From contig OENT01000439.1 of assembly GCA_900239685.1 (NCBI GenBank), forward strand, positions 1 to 64,000: a DNA stretch of 64,000 nt, written 5' to 3'. A program made the translations under genes and the position numbers. Under the pieces are notes generated by a model that saw nothing but the letters and a program-made list of their open reading frames with translations, had not been told where the DNA came from and did not search any database. The stretch comes from Rotaria macrura (Eukaryota > Rotifera > Eurotatoria > Philodinida > Philodinidae). Of the stretch, positions 1 to 12,900 are shown piece after piece; within the stretch, counting starts at the first letter, position 1, and every line of letters starts with the position of its first letter.

Positions 1-15
1 GGGGGGGGGGGGGGG
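1..15. repeat. Poly-G run at the window start
   Basis: Fifteen consecutive G residues open the window, in DNA that is otherwise AT-rich. This is either a genuine homopolymer or a sequencing/assembly artefact at a contig edge. A second G run of ten lies near the other end (63853-63862). Confidence 0.9.
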
Positions 16-1228
16 CGAGTGGACTCAGTGACCTTTTCTGTAATGGAGGAAAGTGGGGAGCCGCAAATACTTCACCTTAAAAATTTTACTCACAATTTTC
101 TTCGAAAATATATGTGAGTTCCACAAAATGTTGATTTTATTTCATTTAATTGGATATCAGAGAGACATACGATGAAAATTATTTGAGAAGAAAAAGTAGT
201 TTGTGAAACAGTTTTATATCAAATGTAGGGTAATTTAAAAAAACTTTTTTTTCTCTATAGCTCAATGAATGTTCAACTTTGCACGACACAAATTCGATCA
301 TTTTCCAGGCTCGGCAAATACAGCGATTTCTCAAAAACTCGAATGAAAATCTCTCTGCCTATCTCTTGTGGACAAATTTAACGTTGCTAGAAAAGCGTAC
401 GACGGCATAGAATTCATGGGAATTTCGTTTTAAAAAAGAAGTCTTTTTTCAAGAAATTTCATTGAGTATCAAAAGAAATACTACGGAAACATTTTAGATC
501 TGTAAAGTAGTTCTATTAACAAAGTTCTGATTGATTTCAGTGAAAGTAATTAATACACGAAGCCTGTTGCAGCACATAGAAATTGGCAGTAATTTCATGA
601 ATGTTCACTACAGCATATGGAAGTACATTCATCTCGATAAAAACTAATCTTCATAACTAAAACAATGATCCATTCCGAGAAAAGATGTAAACATAAACGT
701 GTATCATACCAATACGCTTGCGAGTCAAAATAAGAAATGAAAACGTTTAAATTATCAAACGAGTCTTCAAATATTCTACGTTTTCATGCACGTACCACAA
801 AGGAGTAAACTCTACGATGATTTTTAAGAATATTAGTTCTCTCATATACTTTCGTTTCTACTTGCAATGCCTTAAAACAGAAAGTTATGCATTATCGGTA
901 AAGTGTGTAGTTTGTAGTTTGTACAAGGTGAAAAGATGACAAATAAAAACAATCTTTTCTTTGATCAAAACACATCAATGATTCATCCATTTATTGAAAT
1001 GGATATTTTTCTTGTTGCTTTCTAGTTTTTCAGTGAATTAATGACGAGAATACATTACGGATGCATTTTATTTTCAATTGTAAAAATTGTAAATATAGTT
1101 TCAGAAAATAAGAATTAGTTCAAAATTATGAATATTATTTCATATATTAATAAAATATAAATTGAAAATTCTTTGTAGTTGAATCCATTAGATATTTGTT
1201 GACATATTATCAATTGAAGGGTGCCGTC
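16..1228. other. Gene-free AT-rich stretch
   Basis: I see no coding pattern, RNA gene or mobile element here. Its right end must hold the 3' UTR of the minus-strand acidic protein; a weak AATAAA on the minus strand lies near 1067. Confidence 0.5.
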
Positions 1229-1702
1229 TTATTTAATTTCTTTATTATCAGTATTGTCCAATGAACGTTCTTCGAAATTTTCATGATCTAAATCATCAAC
1301 AGTTATGGATCGATAGATGTGATCATCGTCAGCAAGAAGTTCATTTCCATGATTCACACGTATATTAACATTATGGGCAGTACCATTCATTACATCAAGT
1401 TCATTTTCTTCAACAAAATTGCTTTCCTCGTCAAAATCTTCTTGCCCATCTAGATCATCTTCAGTATCAGCAGTGTCATCCACTACATTACGTTCGTCAT
1501 CTTGAGAGGAACTGTTTTCATCATCCTCATCAAGATCAAAAAGTGTATCTCGTTTTTCTCGAAGTAGTTGATGTGAATCTGCAGCAACATCATGTAAATC
1601 GTTGCTTATTGCTCGAGCATCAGCACCATTTTCGATCATAAGATATGTAAAGATAAATAAAGAAATAAAAATCATACTAATCGAATTAAATCGAAGTTGC
1701 AT
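1229..1702 (-). CDS. Small secreted, highly acidic protein
   Basis: A 157-residue intronless frame. It starts with a hydrophobic signal-peptide-like segment (core SMIFISLFIFTYLM) followed by ADARA, a plausible signal peptidase site. Shortly after comes a dibasic LLREKR site, then a long Asp/Glu-rich body (for example DLDEDDENSSSQDDE) with one NGT sequon. No cysteine framework and no family I recognise. An in-frame ATG 16 codons upstream exists, but a TATA box at 1780-1790 predicts transcription starting near 1750-1760, right at that upstream ATG, so the ATG at 1702 is the better start. The signal peptide plus dibasic site fits a processed secreted precursor, but no amidated or repeated peptide is visible. 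An acidic calcium-binding or extracellular matrix role is equally possible. Confidence 0.6.
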   Translation of the reverse strand: MQLRFNSISMIFISLFIFTYLMIENGADARAISNDLHDVAADSHQLLREKRDTLFDLDEDDENSSSQDDERNVVDDTADTEDDLDGQEDFDEESNFVEENELDVMNGTAHNVNIRVNHGNELLADDDHIYRSITVDDLDHENFEERSLDNTDNKEIK

Positions 1703-1779
1703 ATTGAGAGAGTCGATGTTTGAAATGATAATATAGAATACGATTGCCAAATTTGCCTAGTTATGCTTCAATACGTTCG

Positions 1780-1790
1780 CTTTATATATC
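1780..1790 (-). promoter_or_regulatory. TATA box of the acidic secreted protein
   Basis: Read on the minus strand this is GATATATAAAG, a near-ideal TATA box 78 bases upstream of the chosen ATG. It is one of the few core promoter elements in the window that can be read directly. Confidence 0.55.
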
Positions 1791-3643
1791 GTCTACAACG
1801 TCAAGGTTATTTCTTTTTTCAATGATTCTTTTTTTTTTATTGTCAGAATATACTCATGGTTTTTCTTATATCACTCAGATGATTATTCATACATATATTT
1901 ATCATGCCTAAAATTACGTACTTTTATTGATGAGTATCATTTGAATATTTGATGACAAGCACATAATCTAATCAAAAATTTTCGCCCAAATGCTCCGACA
2001 CTTCATCATCATCATTAGTATAAACGTATATGCAAATTGTTGTTGTTTATGAAAAAAGTCCATCGCACTACCATACATTTGTCATGAAAGTTGGACATGT
2101 CGAAAACATAGTATTTGATCTGTTTTCTTCGCATGAAATAAATGTGAAATTTCTATAGCCCATTTGAATTTTTGGAATCTTTTCGATTGATATGTTCTCT
2201 AATTTTTCTTCGTAATTTCACATCACGAATTTCTTTATCAAGCAAAGTATCTAAAACGAAAATAGAACTAGAATTTTATCCGGTCCAAGATCAGAGTAGA
2301 TAAGTCGACTGATTACATGAATCTGAAAGATATTAGAACACGACTCTATATAATATCTACTGTTTCAAAATCTTATTTTCACATAAAAGAACTCATCATG
2401 AATTGCAGACACATTGATCTATGATGAGTCAACTGTTAATTGAGAGATAATGAATATGAATCATCGATTACCACAAATCGGGAATTTCTGCTGTTCGTTC
2501 TCATCTACATAGATCATGCTCTGGCTGTAACTGAATGCTCCATAATTCTCGAACGATTAATTTAAAGTAGCACGAGACAATAATACACGTATACATGCGC
2601 ACAACATGCAAGATATCCATGGTCATTTTAAGTTGAATCATGTGTTACTACGCAAAGAAACTAAATTATGATTATTTTCCGCATATCCTATATCTGCCAA
2701 ATTTTGACAAAATTAATTTCAAATGTGCGGTTGTCACGTTCATGCCGAGTTTTTTTTCTACTGAAAATGATATTCAGGTACTGAGAACCAGCGGTTGACT
2801 TGAATCACGAATTTATCATGACAACTAAGCTGTAAGTCGGCAAACTGAATATGGTGCAAACGATCAACTTAAATATAGTAATGAGACTTCTCTCATAAGA
2901 ACTTAATGATGATAATTAAGTTATACTAGTGCTATCCGTATCATCAGTACATCAATTCAAACTATTATAATTTTATATTGAATATCTTCTCCGGATGTAT
3001 AGAAATTACGATCTTCATTGAAAAAGCTTTCATACAAGATGTATATGAATCGATCAAAACGATAACAATGAGTGCTAAAATTTTTGTTGTCCTGTTTACA
3101 CGCAATCGAATTTATAATTATCCTGTCTACCGTTTAACCTGCAATTTCGTCTTTTCAATAAATTTCCACTCTATGATTTGAAAGAACAGCTAATGTTAGA
3201 AATAAACACATTTCAGTCACATGCACCTCATCGACCACTTTGTGTACAAATACAGTTCCACTTAATGTCAATTCAGCTTCATAATTCACTTGCACAATAT
3301 AGAAACTGTTCAAATAGAACTTTGTACCAATAGATACAAACTTAGATGTTATCAGATACCAATAACAATGTATTTGTTTCAGACGAATTCAAATAAAATC
3401 TCATCGTAGGTTTTCAACATGATGCATTTATATGAATATAGAACGTTCATTCATTCCAAACTGCAAACCCTGGATTCTAAATGTACGTGTCAATGTTTTG
3501 CACGATTCAATACTCGAAAAAGCATATCTACGAATATAAACAGCATTACCATATTTTTGAATGTTCAAGTCAAATGAGCAAGCACAATTTCTTTTCCCAT
3601 ATTTCGTAACATTACAAGGAAATTCGAATAAAAGATATTTATT
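1791..3643. other. Gene-free AT-rich stretch
   Basis: Only short frames without coding character. I see nothing I can support. Confidence 0.45.
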
Positions 3644-3937
3644 TCATGGAATGAATCCTATACCCCCGCGGGGCTTTTTGCTAATGTTTTCTGAAAGTTG
3701 ACCACTGAAATAGAACTTAGATACTATCAGTATAACTGCACAATACTTGAAATACGAGCTTTTTAATTCATTAAACAATGAATCATTAGCTAATTGATTA
3801 AAACTTTGTGCTGCAAGTTGAAGCCGTGTTTCGAATATATCGTTTCCATTAGCTTTCACTTCTTTTGCAAGCAAAATATGACCATATGGTGAACAAAAGC
3901 AAAGAGGTTCGAAAAAAACCAGTGTAAAACCCAGCAA
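3644..3937 (-). CDS. Possible coding fragment, unknown
   Basis: A 97-codon minus frame. Its middle (about residues 20-66: GHILLAKEVKANGNDIFE onward, then LQLAAQSFNQLANDSLFNEL) has the look of a real amphipathic helical protein segment. The stretch after YFKYC is hydrophobic and contains an acceptor-like TCTATTTCAG, so the last 20 residues may be a separate exon. No recognised domain, no promoter, no partner exon. Could be a chance frame or a decayed exon. Confidence 0.22.
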   Translation of the reverse strand: MLGFTLVFFEPLCFCSPYGHILLAKEVKANGNDIFETRLQLAAQSFNQLANDSLFNELKSSYFKYCAVILIVSKFYFSGQLSENISKKPRGGIGFIP

Positions 3938-6900
3938 ACAATACGGTTTGGTTTTTAGTCATCAGCAGTTCACTTTTGTGAGTAGAAAGATTTCTCGTTC
4001 GTATCATTTGAAACGAGACGTCTTAATGCATATATTTCAAGCAACACATTATAAAAAATAAAAGTCTGTCTGAGTAAAACGCTTTAAACAACAAAACAAC
4101 ATTTTTTAGATAATTACCAATCTAGAAACTTTATTATATCAAAGAGGAAGCAGCATATAAAATAATTTTTTTAAACAATCGATAGTTTGTTGAATTTTCT
4201 ACGAACAAAATTCAAGTTACTATTTGATCGCGAGTTGCATTATTTTTCTATAGGAATTTTGCCAATATCTACAGGAGTAGATGTTCGCTGGTAAGCGGGT
4301 TAAAATAACGAGTGAGGTGGTAGAGAACATCTGAATCATAGACGCTCTGACTTTTGTGATTCATCACAGTTTTGTAAACTGTAAACAATTTTACATATCG
4401 AATAGAAGAACTTCGTAAACTAAAGTCAACAACGATTATGAAAACGATATATATGTTCAACAAAAGAAAAATTACAATCTTAATTAAAAATTCCATCGTC
4501 GTTAAATGAACCTACAAAAACTATAACAACGATAATCGAATAATATGAAAAAGATTTCTACTTTAACTTCACGTAATGGTTATTTTTATCCTAGGTAATT
4601 TCGTAAAACGATTGTTTCACCTGCATTAAATCAGCGCATGATAAACAAATAATGACATGAGTTATCGAAAAACACAAACGTACAAAGCCTTAATTATAAT
4701 TATCGCATATTTTTCAGTTCATTATCTGTGCTCATGTTACAATAATTCTCGTAACTCGATTTATAGTTTTGATCTCATCTGATTTAAACTAAACTATGAA
4801 ACAGAAAAAAATCATCGAGATTACGATTTCTAATTTTATAATAACCGTAAAACATAAGATTTTCATCCCTGTCAATTGCCAAGAAATCGTTTCGATTATT
4901 TTCAACAGTTCAAAAAATTCATCAATATTGTATAAATAATATCATTTTTATTTTGGTATTTGTATCAAATGTAATCTTTACGAAGAAATAATTCATGTGA
5001 ATGTGAAAAAAAATATTATCCATGACTTTCTTCTGTATATTTATGAATGAACTGATGCATAGAGACAAGGATTCGGTACGATCTTTACTTCGTATAATCA
5101 TATAATGATTAGTGTAATAAATTTATTTACAAATTATCAATAAACAATTAGAGTTTTTGTTTTTATTGATTTTTCACAGATATGTGTCTTCTATGGTATT
5201 GTTGATAAATTGAAAACGATGAATTCAAATTTTGATTTTCTTAAAAGTACACTAGGAAAAGTAAAACGATGTAATACTATTACATCGTCAGTGATGGACA
5301 ATAGGACCAATTGATCGAAAAATTGATCATCTGATATAAAGTCATTTATATATATCAAAAAGAAATAAACAGAAAAACAAGAAAATAAATATACATCTAT
5401 ATGACTCACTGTTCTTGGACATATCTTTCAATACAATTAGAAATCGTTTCAATAAGAAAAAATAAAAAATGCATCTATAAGAATATTCTATCACTCATTA
5501 TTGTCACAGGTACATTTCGATCGTAACTTCTGTTTATAAAAGTAGTTTTTCATTTCAACCGATAAAAACCTCTTTCACCTTGAAATGTTTACCAGTTTAT
5601 AAAAAAGTGACATTGATCGAAATATCCTTGACACATGTTGATTTCTGCTTATGAAAATATTGTTGAATCAATGATTTCAGCTAGGGCGGGGATATTGCTT
5701 TTGTCTATGTAGGAATGATTCACTCTACACAAAATAGTAAATGTCAATGAGAAATTGACAAAATATGTAAACAAATCTATCACTCATTTTTCTTATATGG
5801 AAAACGTCATTCAAGGAGAAATAGTTTTCTATTAAAATAACTAACTTTCTCAAAGGACAGAAGAGTTTTCGTGAAAATCATTAAAATTACAATAAGCACA
5901 TGATCTAATCGCTCATAAACGAAACAGTTTTTCTATTGATACATCCGTTTTTCAAAGAATGTTTTCTGTTGTGTATTTGACTTGCGTATGTGTTTTGCTC
6001 GTGCATTTTAGAAATCTTGAACGTACATATCAAATATAGTCATTTGAAAGTGTATTTCTAGATACGATACATAACGTGTCCATTTCATGAATCAAGCTTT
6101 GCCACTATTATATAGAATAGTAGGTGCATCATTAGAGAATCAACCTTCAAGCCTCTGGCGAGACGTTATTTTTTCAGTTGGTACTAGTAACCATTGAAAT
6201 AAAAAGGCTCTGTTACACTCTGCGTTTTGACATGTTCTTTCAAAGAAACCAAATCAAGTCTATAGAATGAATGCCGACAAAGAATCTTGGATTGTAAATC
6301 GATCCATTGTTTTTACCACTATTAGCTGAATTGTTTCAGGAAACATCGATCATATATAGTCTTTCTTTCAGAATCAAAACATTTTTAGAACATTTCATTA
6401 TACTACAATATTAGAGAATCAAAATTATTCAAGAGGATGAAGAGGCTTTGAAGAGAATATGTTGGAAAGCGTAGTCTAGCACAAAGAGAAATCAAAATAA
6501 ATGAAGAAAATTACCTGCTAGTCTAATGTTTCAGTCATTGATTTCATTGTTAAATCCATGTAAATAAACTTTCTCGATTGTTTATTGTCACCTTGACAAT
6601 ATGCAATAACATTGTTTTACTCATCAGTTATTGGATGATTTGTTGTCTTTGTTTCTTGTCATGTACAAGATTTACTAGTGACAAGGACTTAATCAATCGT
6701 AACTGAGTAGCAAGCAACTCTATATGAAATTCCAAAATGTGGATTCTCATCATCGGGGTGTTTTTAAGATTGTTTCACCACCCCGTGATCATATGTTATT
6801 CATCATTCATCTGCAAAATACATTTTCTATTTCAGTAGATTTTATTGTAGAACATTACCATTACGTGAGAGACATTCAGCGTAAAAAGAAATTGAATAAA

Positions 6901-8512
6901 ATCTTCTTAAATGATTTCGACTTCTCTTGCAATATACCCATATAGATGAAAAACAATACGATCGAGTGCTGCTGATCTACTTTGAATTTCTGCTTGTAGT
7001 AGAAGAAATCCTTGATGGATTTCTACTTGGTTTGATTATAGAATGTCTGTTGGGTAAATGATTCGAGAGAATGAATTTTGTTTATTAAGGTAGTGTTTCT
7101 CCTTGACTTTATGTCAGTTGAAATAATTCTGCTGTAAATGAAACAATTTCTCGATATGTTTTTTTTTTGGATATTGTTCAGCCCTCACCTACACTCTTAA
7201 CTCGAGTCAAATAAACTATGTAGATGAGATACATTTTGAGTAAGTTGATCTTTTTTCATGATCGAACTTCAAAAGATTAAATATTCATCGAAGTCATAAA
7301 CAAGGTTAAAGCATTCATCAAACATTTTTACATATTTATCAAATTCTTTCCTATGTGTGTAAAAATATGTCGGTATCAATAGAATAATTTATTGTGAAAG
7401 AATTCTTCTCATCCAAAATCGAATCAACTTGCTCAAAATTAATCTTTATTTATCGCTTTAAAAATGACTTAAATCATGATGAAGTATAATTTTCAAAATG
7501 TTCGACTTGAAAGTTGTGATCTATGACTGATGTAAACTTCTTGTTTTTTTTTTGTTACGTTTCAATACATTTTAGGAATCATTAATTTAGAAAAGATATT
7601 TATATCTAGATAAAAGTAAATATGATAGAACCTCAAGAAATTCTTTTCATGCAATTATTGTGATGAATAGAATGCAAGTATGTATTAAAAAAATATACCT
7701 TGTATCATCGATACGTTATGCAATGAGTCGTTAGTTTGATTGCTCTCGATAGTGAATTGATTTGATTAATGCGTATTTGATTTAAAAACATTTCTTAGAG
7801 CATGTTGATATCTGTATGACCTAATCAGTGATATTGACAAGAAATAATCTGAGACTTTGAGGCAATTTTAAAAATTAAATTATAACAAGAAGGTCTTGTT
7901 AACAACGGTTTTTTCATCGTGTTGATAATATTTGCAGAATTATTTTCGTTATCCTAATTTAATCGATTCTAAACCTGTACAGTTGTTATTTTGAGAAATC
8001 GATCTTTTAAACTATAATAAATTGATTAATGTTATTAAAGTGCTTTTTTTTACATATATGAATGTCCCAAGATTTAATAGAGAAAAATCGATGGTCAATG
8101 TAAGATCCATTTCGAACATTTGTTCTATTGTCAAGTGTTGCAAACATTATTGTTCTTAATGTATTAAATCTATGTAAGTAGATCTATTACATGTTTTACA
8201 AATTTAGCAAAATAATGTTTGTCTAACAAGGTTCTGTGTTCTTTTGCGTTTTTTTTTCTTCTCGTTTATCTTCCATTTATGTAGGGCCTCGTTTTGTGTT
8301 TCGTTCTTGAGCAAGTAAAGTTGGTGACCATTTTGTTCTATTCGTGTTCGTATTGGAATACTGGATGATGTACAACTTGTATATTTACTTTATAGTTTGC
8401 TTGTCTTTTTTTTTTGTCGATTAAATGTTAATCAAATCAATCGTTTTTATGACCTTCTTTTTTTTTATAGACTTCCATTAAAAATATAACTGTAAAACGT
8501 TTGTTTCTTTTC
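3938..8512. other. Long gene-free AT-rich region
   Basis: About 4.6 kb with only short, compositionally random frames. No RNA gene or clear mobile element was found. Its right end leads to the polypyrimidine-AG acceptor (8513-8514) before the innexin start, so part of it could be promoter or 5' UTR intron of that gene. Confidence 0.45.
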
Positions 8513-8532
8513 AGTAGACTATATTAGATGCA

Positions 8533-9835
8533 ATGGATTTTACTGAAGTTATTGATAGTGCAAAACGATTCGCTGGAAAAAGAAAGGACGACGATATCTA
8601 TGATGATCTTCTTGTAGATCGTCTCCATAGTCGATATACTGTAGCCACATTAGTTTGTTTTTTCGTTACTATTTCAACATATCAATATGCTGGTAAGATA
8701 AAACAGTGGTCGATGAAATTCGAAATTATATTTTTACGTATGAGAATAGGTACGCCATTAGAATGTTGGGTTCCAGCTCAGTTTACTGATAATTATCAAG
8801 ATTATACCAATGAATTATGTTATATTCAAAATACATATCATGTAGCGAAGACTCAAATAATTCCACAAGATTCAAATTTACGACATGAACGAACATTGAA
8901 ATATTATCAATGGATACCTTTTGTTCTTTTACTTCAAGCACTCTTATTTAGGTTACCACGTATTCTATGGCAATCGTTCAATGATAAATTTGGTTTATCA
9001 CTTGAAAATATTATGAGTATATCACATCAATGTGAATCATTTGATAGTGATGAAGATCGAAGTAAAAGTATGTCTTTAATGGTATAATGCTAGATGAAAT
9101 CGATTTTTTATTTCATCTCTTACGTTAGTGATAAATTATGTTTGTGATTGTCTACAACGACATGAAAAATTTGTCGATGATTCACATAGTAATGGTTTAT
9201 CGACATGGCATCGTATTCATCATCGATATCAGTTAATCTGTCAAGCTCGTACAGGTGTATCGTTAACTTGCTTCTATATATTCATAAGATCTCTTTACAT
9301 ATTCAATTTAATCTTTCAAATATTATTTCTTCAATATTTTTTAAGCTACCATGATATAAATTATTTTGAATATGGCTTTGATGTATTCGGAAAATTGTTA
9401 TCTGACTTTTCATTGCCAGAAACTAAATTATTTCCACGTATAACATTATGCGATTTTCAAATCCGAGAATTAGGCGAACGTCATAAATATACTGTCGAAT
9501 GTATACTGGTTATAAATATTTTTATTGAAAAAATGTATTTTATACTATGGATTTGGTTTGGTTTATTACTAATAATAACAATACTTGATACAATTAATTT
9601 TATATTCAGAATATTTTTTCATTACGCACGTAATGCTTTCTTAGGTGAACATCTAGATCTTATTGTTGCAAGTCATATAACTGGAGACAAAGAATATGAA
9701 TGTTTTCGTCGATATTTTGTCATTGATAATTTATTTCTATTACGAATTATATCAGCAAATTGTAATTCATTAATTGTCGCCGACATTCTCGTTAAATTAT
9801 TTCAAAGACAATTACGTCATGATTCAGATGTATGA
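8533..9835 (+). CDS. Innexin (gap junction channel protein)
   Basis: Exons 8533-8692, 8750-9067 and 9129-9835 join to a 394-residue protein of usual innexin length. Innexins form invertebrate gap junctions and hemichannels in the plasma membrane. Visible family marks: four membrane segments; first extracellular loop GTPLECWVPAQF...ELCYIQNTY with its two cysteines; the signature YYQWIPFVLLLQALLFRLP at membrane segment 2; second loop FPRITLCDF...YTVEC with its two cysteines, then NIFIEKMYFILWIW; a short cytosolic tail. Intron 1 (57 nt) is stop-free and in frame, but removing it restores YAG-TPLECW. For intron 2, donor GTATGT at 9068 with acceptor at 9127-9128 gives DRSK-MINYVC; a donor at 9062 would also keep the frame. 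The ATG follows a TTTCTTTTCAG acceptor by 18 nt. The stop lies only 67 bp from the stop of the convergent FRA10AC1 gene. Confidence 0.95.
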
Positions 9836-9902
9836 TAATAATGTGAAAAAGAGAACATTTTTTTAATATTTCAATTTCTATTTGACATATTAAATATACA
9901 TG

Positions 9903-12900
9903 TTAGAAAAATAATGTTTGAAGATATTCTTCGAATTCGTCTTCTCTAAATAATCGAATGAAATGAAAATAGAATATTAGATAACATATAAAAGAACTTA
10001 TTAACCTTGTTGTTTCACGTGTTTCTGGTAATGGTTTCAACCATATTTTGCCATCATCTGGTATTGTTGTTTGATCATCATCAGTATCAAGGCGACTTTT
10101 CTTTTGCATTGATGATGATGTTGATGATTGTTCATCGTTATCTATGACTTCAATATTTTCTTCTTTAATTTGCTGTGGTACAACTTCTTTGACTCTGAAA
10201 GACAAGTCGAAAAACAAGCGGTTTAGTTTCTATGAATAGAATAAAAACTATTTGCAATGTCTAAATTTTACTTATGACCAAAATGAAGTTTTTTTGTACA
10301 TGATGGACATAATCCTTGAAAAAAAAAATTTATCGAATTTCAATCGCAAACATTCTTTTGTTCACTTACTTAATTTAACTAAGGCATCTCGTTTTTTTCC
10401 ATGTTCAACATAACCAAATAGAACTTCCCAACTTCGTAAGTGTTCTTTTTCATCACATCGTTTTTCACCACATATAAATTGACCTGAGCGAAGAACAAAC
10501 AATTCGTTAATTACAAAACACATCCATGACGAAACTCAGTTGTTCATGATTAAGAAAAAGTTAGTGTTTCAAATTATAAAAATTTTATCATGAGAGATTT
10601 TTAACAAGTCAGAATATAATCGTCGATAATGACTCAGCATATGAATCAACGAGACTCAATGCATACAAATTGTTTTCTATGGTATGTAATAGCTTTTGAA
10701 AAGCTTGAAATTTTTCCATTCGTCTATACACCTATTTAAATATATCCGTTTCGTACGAGATGAGTTTCAACACGCGTTTCATTACAAAAATCGAATTTGA
10801 AATCTTTTTCAAGATCAAAACCGATGACACGACAGTTGAGCCTGATTTAAAGAACAATTGAAAAAGCACAAAAAAATAACTTTATTTAGTCGAGTTAAGA
10901 TTCATATCGAAAATTGAACAAACTTCGCACTCTTTTAAAATACAATTCTCTTGGTATCAGATGAAAAGACGAAACTAGTAGTTGTAATTGTTCGTCCAAC
11001 AGCTCGTATTTCGCTTGCTTTTTCAATTTAGCGAACCCAGCTTGCAACTGTTCAGCCACAATCGAATTCGCGTGCTGTCCGATTTTCAAGTCTTTGATAG
11101 ATTCACAGATTGATAGGTTTTCTCGTGCTGTGTGCTAAACAAAATTTATGCGCAACTTCGTCGTGAAAATAGATCAGGGATCACACTACTTAAATAGCTA
11201 TGTACCAGTCTTCTGATGAGTAGTTTGCTCGAGGTAGCTCATGCATCAATCTCAAAAAAAACTTTCACACCGAATTTGAGAAGCGAGGAGCACAGCGTCG
11301 ATTTTTTCGAAATGGACGCTCCAAAAAGTTATCCGCGAAACAGGCGACAAATTCTAAGCTAGAAACCATATCAGATATTTGCGAATACTCGTTCATTTCT
11401 GTAGAGATAGTCGTCATATTCATAGACGCGAGTATCAAGGAATCGTTCACAACATGATAAGTGGCAGGTTTACAGCATTTTCAAACATCATCTACGTTCA
11501 TGGGTAGATGTTGATTCTGTATACTGCCTTATACACCAATGAAGGCTCAACTGTTGGGATTCCACTGTCAGGGCTCAACTGTCGGCGCATCGATCAAACC
11601 TTATAAACATCCTTTCAAGTGATTGCATTCTATCGAACTATGGAACCTCTTCGAATTTTTTGACGACTCTTTTACCACCGATTATTTTTCTCTGGGTAGA
11701 AGGGAGTGAGATTAAGAAGTTCCGGAAAGAGTTCTTGTAACCTGCGATCAATAGATCATGGGTCGTCTAACTCTTTAACGGTTTCTTCAGCCAACTTAGT
11801 TCTACTCAGAGTCAAACGTGTTCGATAGTTACACATGGTGGGAAAGAACTTCTCCCAAATGATTGACTATTTGTTTCTGTAGGTAGTATGTATAGTGATG
11901 TATAACTATTTCTTGCATACTCGATTTCTATGAAATATTTTTCGTAATTGAACATTACATAAACACCCGCCGTTAATATTGTAAGGCTACTAAACGTGAA
12001 TAGCATGCAACATTTGAATATAATTCTTTGCATGAATAAATAGAAGAAAATGACTTTTCTTGTCTTGATTTTCTGAACTATTAATTAGTATCAATCATTT
12101 TATGTATTGAACTTATTTGACATATGCGTCATTTTCTCACTTGATACTAGTATCAATAAATTATCAAAGATTAATTAATGATATCAGGCGTTGATTTATT
12201 CACATGCGGCTATCACTCAATATTGGTTTCATTCTTTTGTCAAGTATATAATCACTTTCAATGACATCAGAGATGATTGCTAATCATTTAGCGGTCATCA
12301 AGTATTAGACTATGTACATTTAGATTGAAAATTATGTCCGCATGAACTAACACTTCGAATATAACTTGTACTTTTATTGAATAATCATGAAGATCGATCA
12401 ATGTTTGTTACGACTTCTACGAAATTCATTATCTAGTCTTGACAAAAACAAAGGCAGAAGAGAATCATGAATTCGATACAGTCTTTTGAATCCGTTCATC
12501 TGATTAACAGTGCTGCTCAACATCTTGAATCTTTTCTCGTTACTAGATCAATTAATTACTAATTGAATTTGAATGATTCATGAGACATAGACGACAGATG
12601 ATATAACTCAATAGAGAATTAAATATTTGAGACAAGAGAACGTCTCGATTATCGCCATTAATCGATAATCATGATAAGAAATGTCTAGAGGCTAAATAAT
12701 TCATTAAGAAAATATGTCGATGAATCAAAACGTAGACAAAACGATTTGTTTTGAAGATTAATTCAATTTTTGTTCTGCTGCAGAATACAGTCATATACGG
12801 GAAAACATAAAACTTAATCCTGCATTAGTCAATCGTATTACCTTTTCCACTTTCAACTTCTCGATCAATACGCCAACGCATTGCAATTTTTTTCTCTTGC

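Noticed and set aside
10735..10830. Minus-strand piece reading LNCRVIGFDLEKDFKFDFCN as an extra FRA10AC1 exon
   Set aside because: It looks protein-like, but inserting it would break the exact GKG-QFICG junction between the neighbouring exons, and it has no donor in phase.
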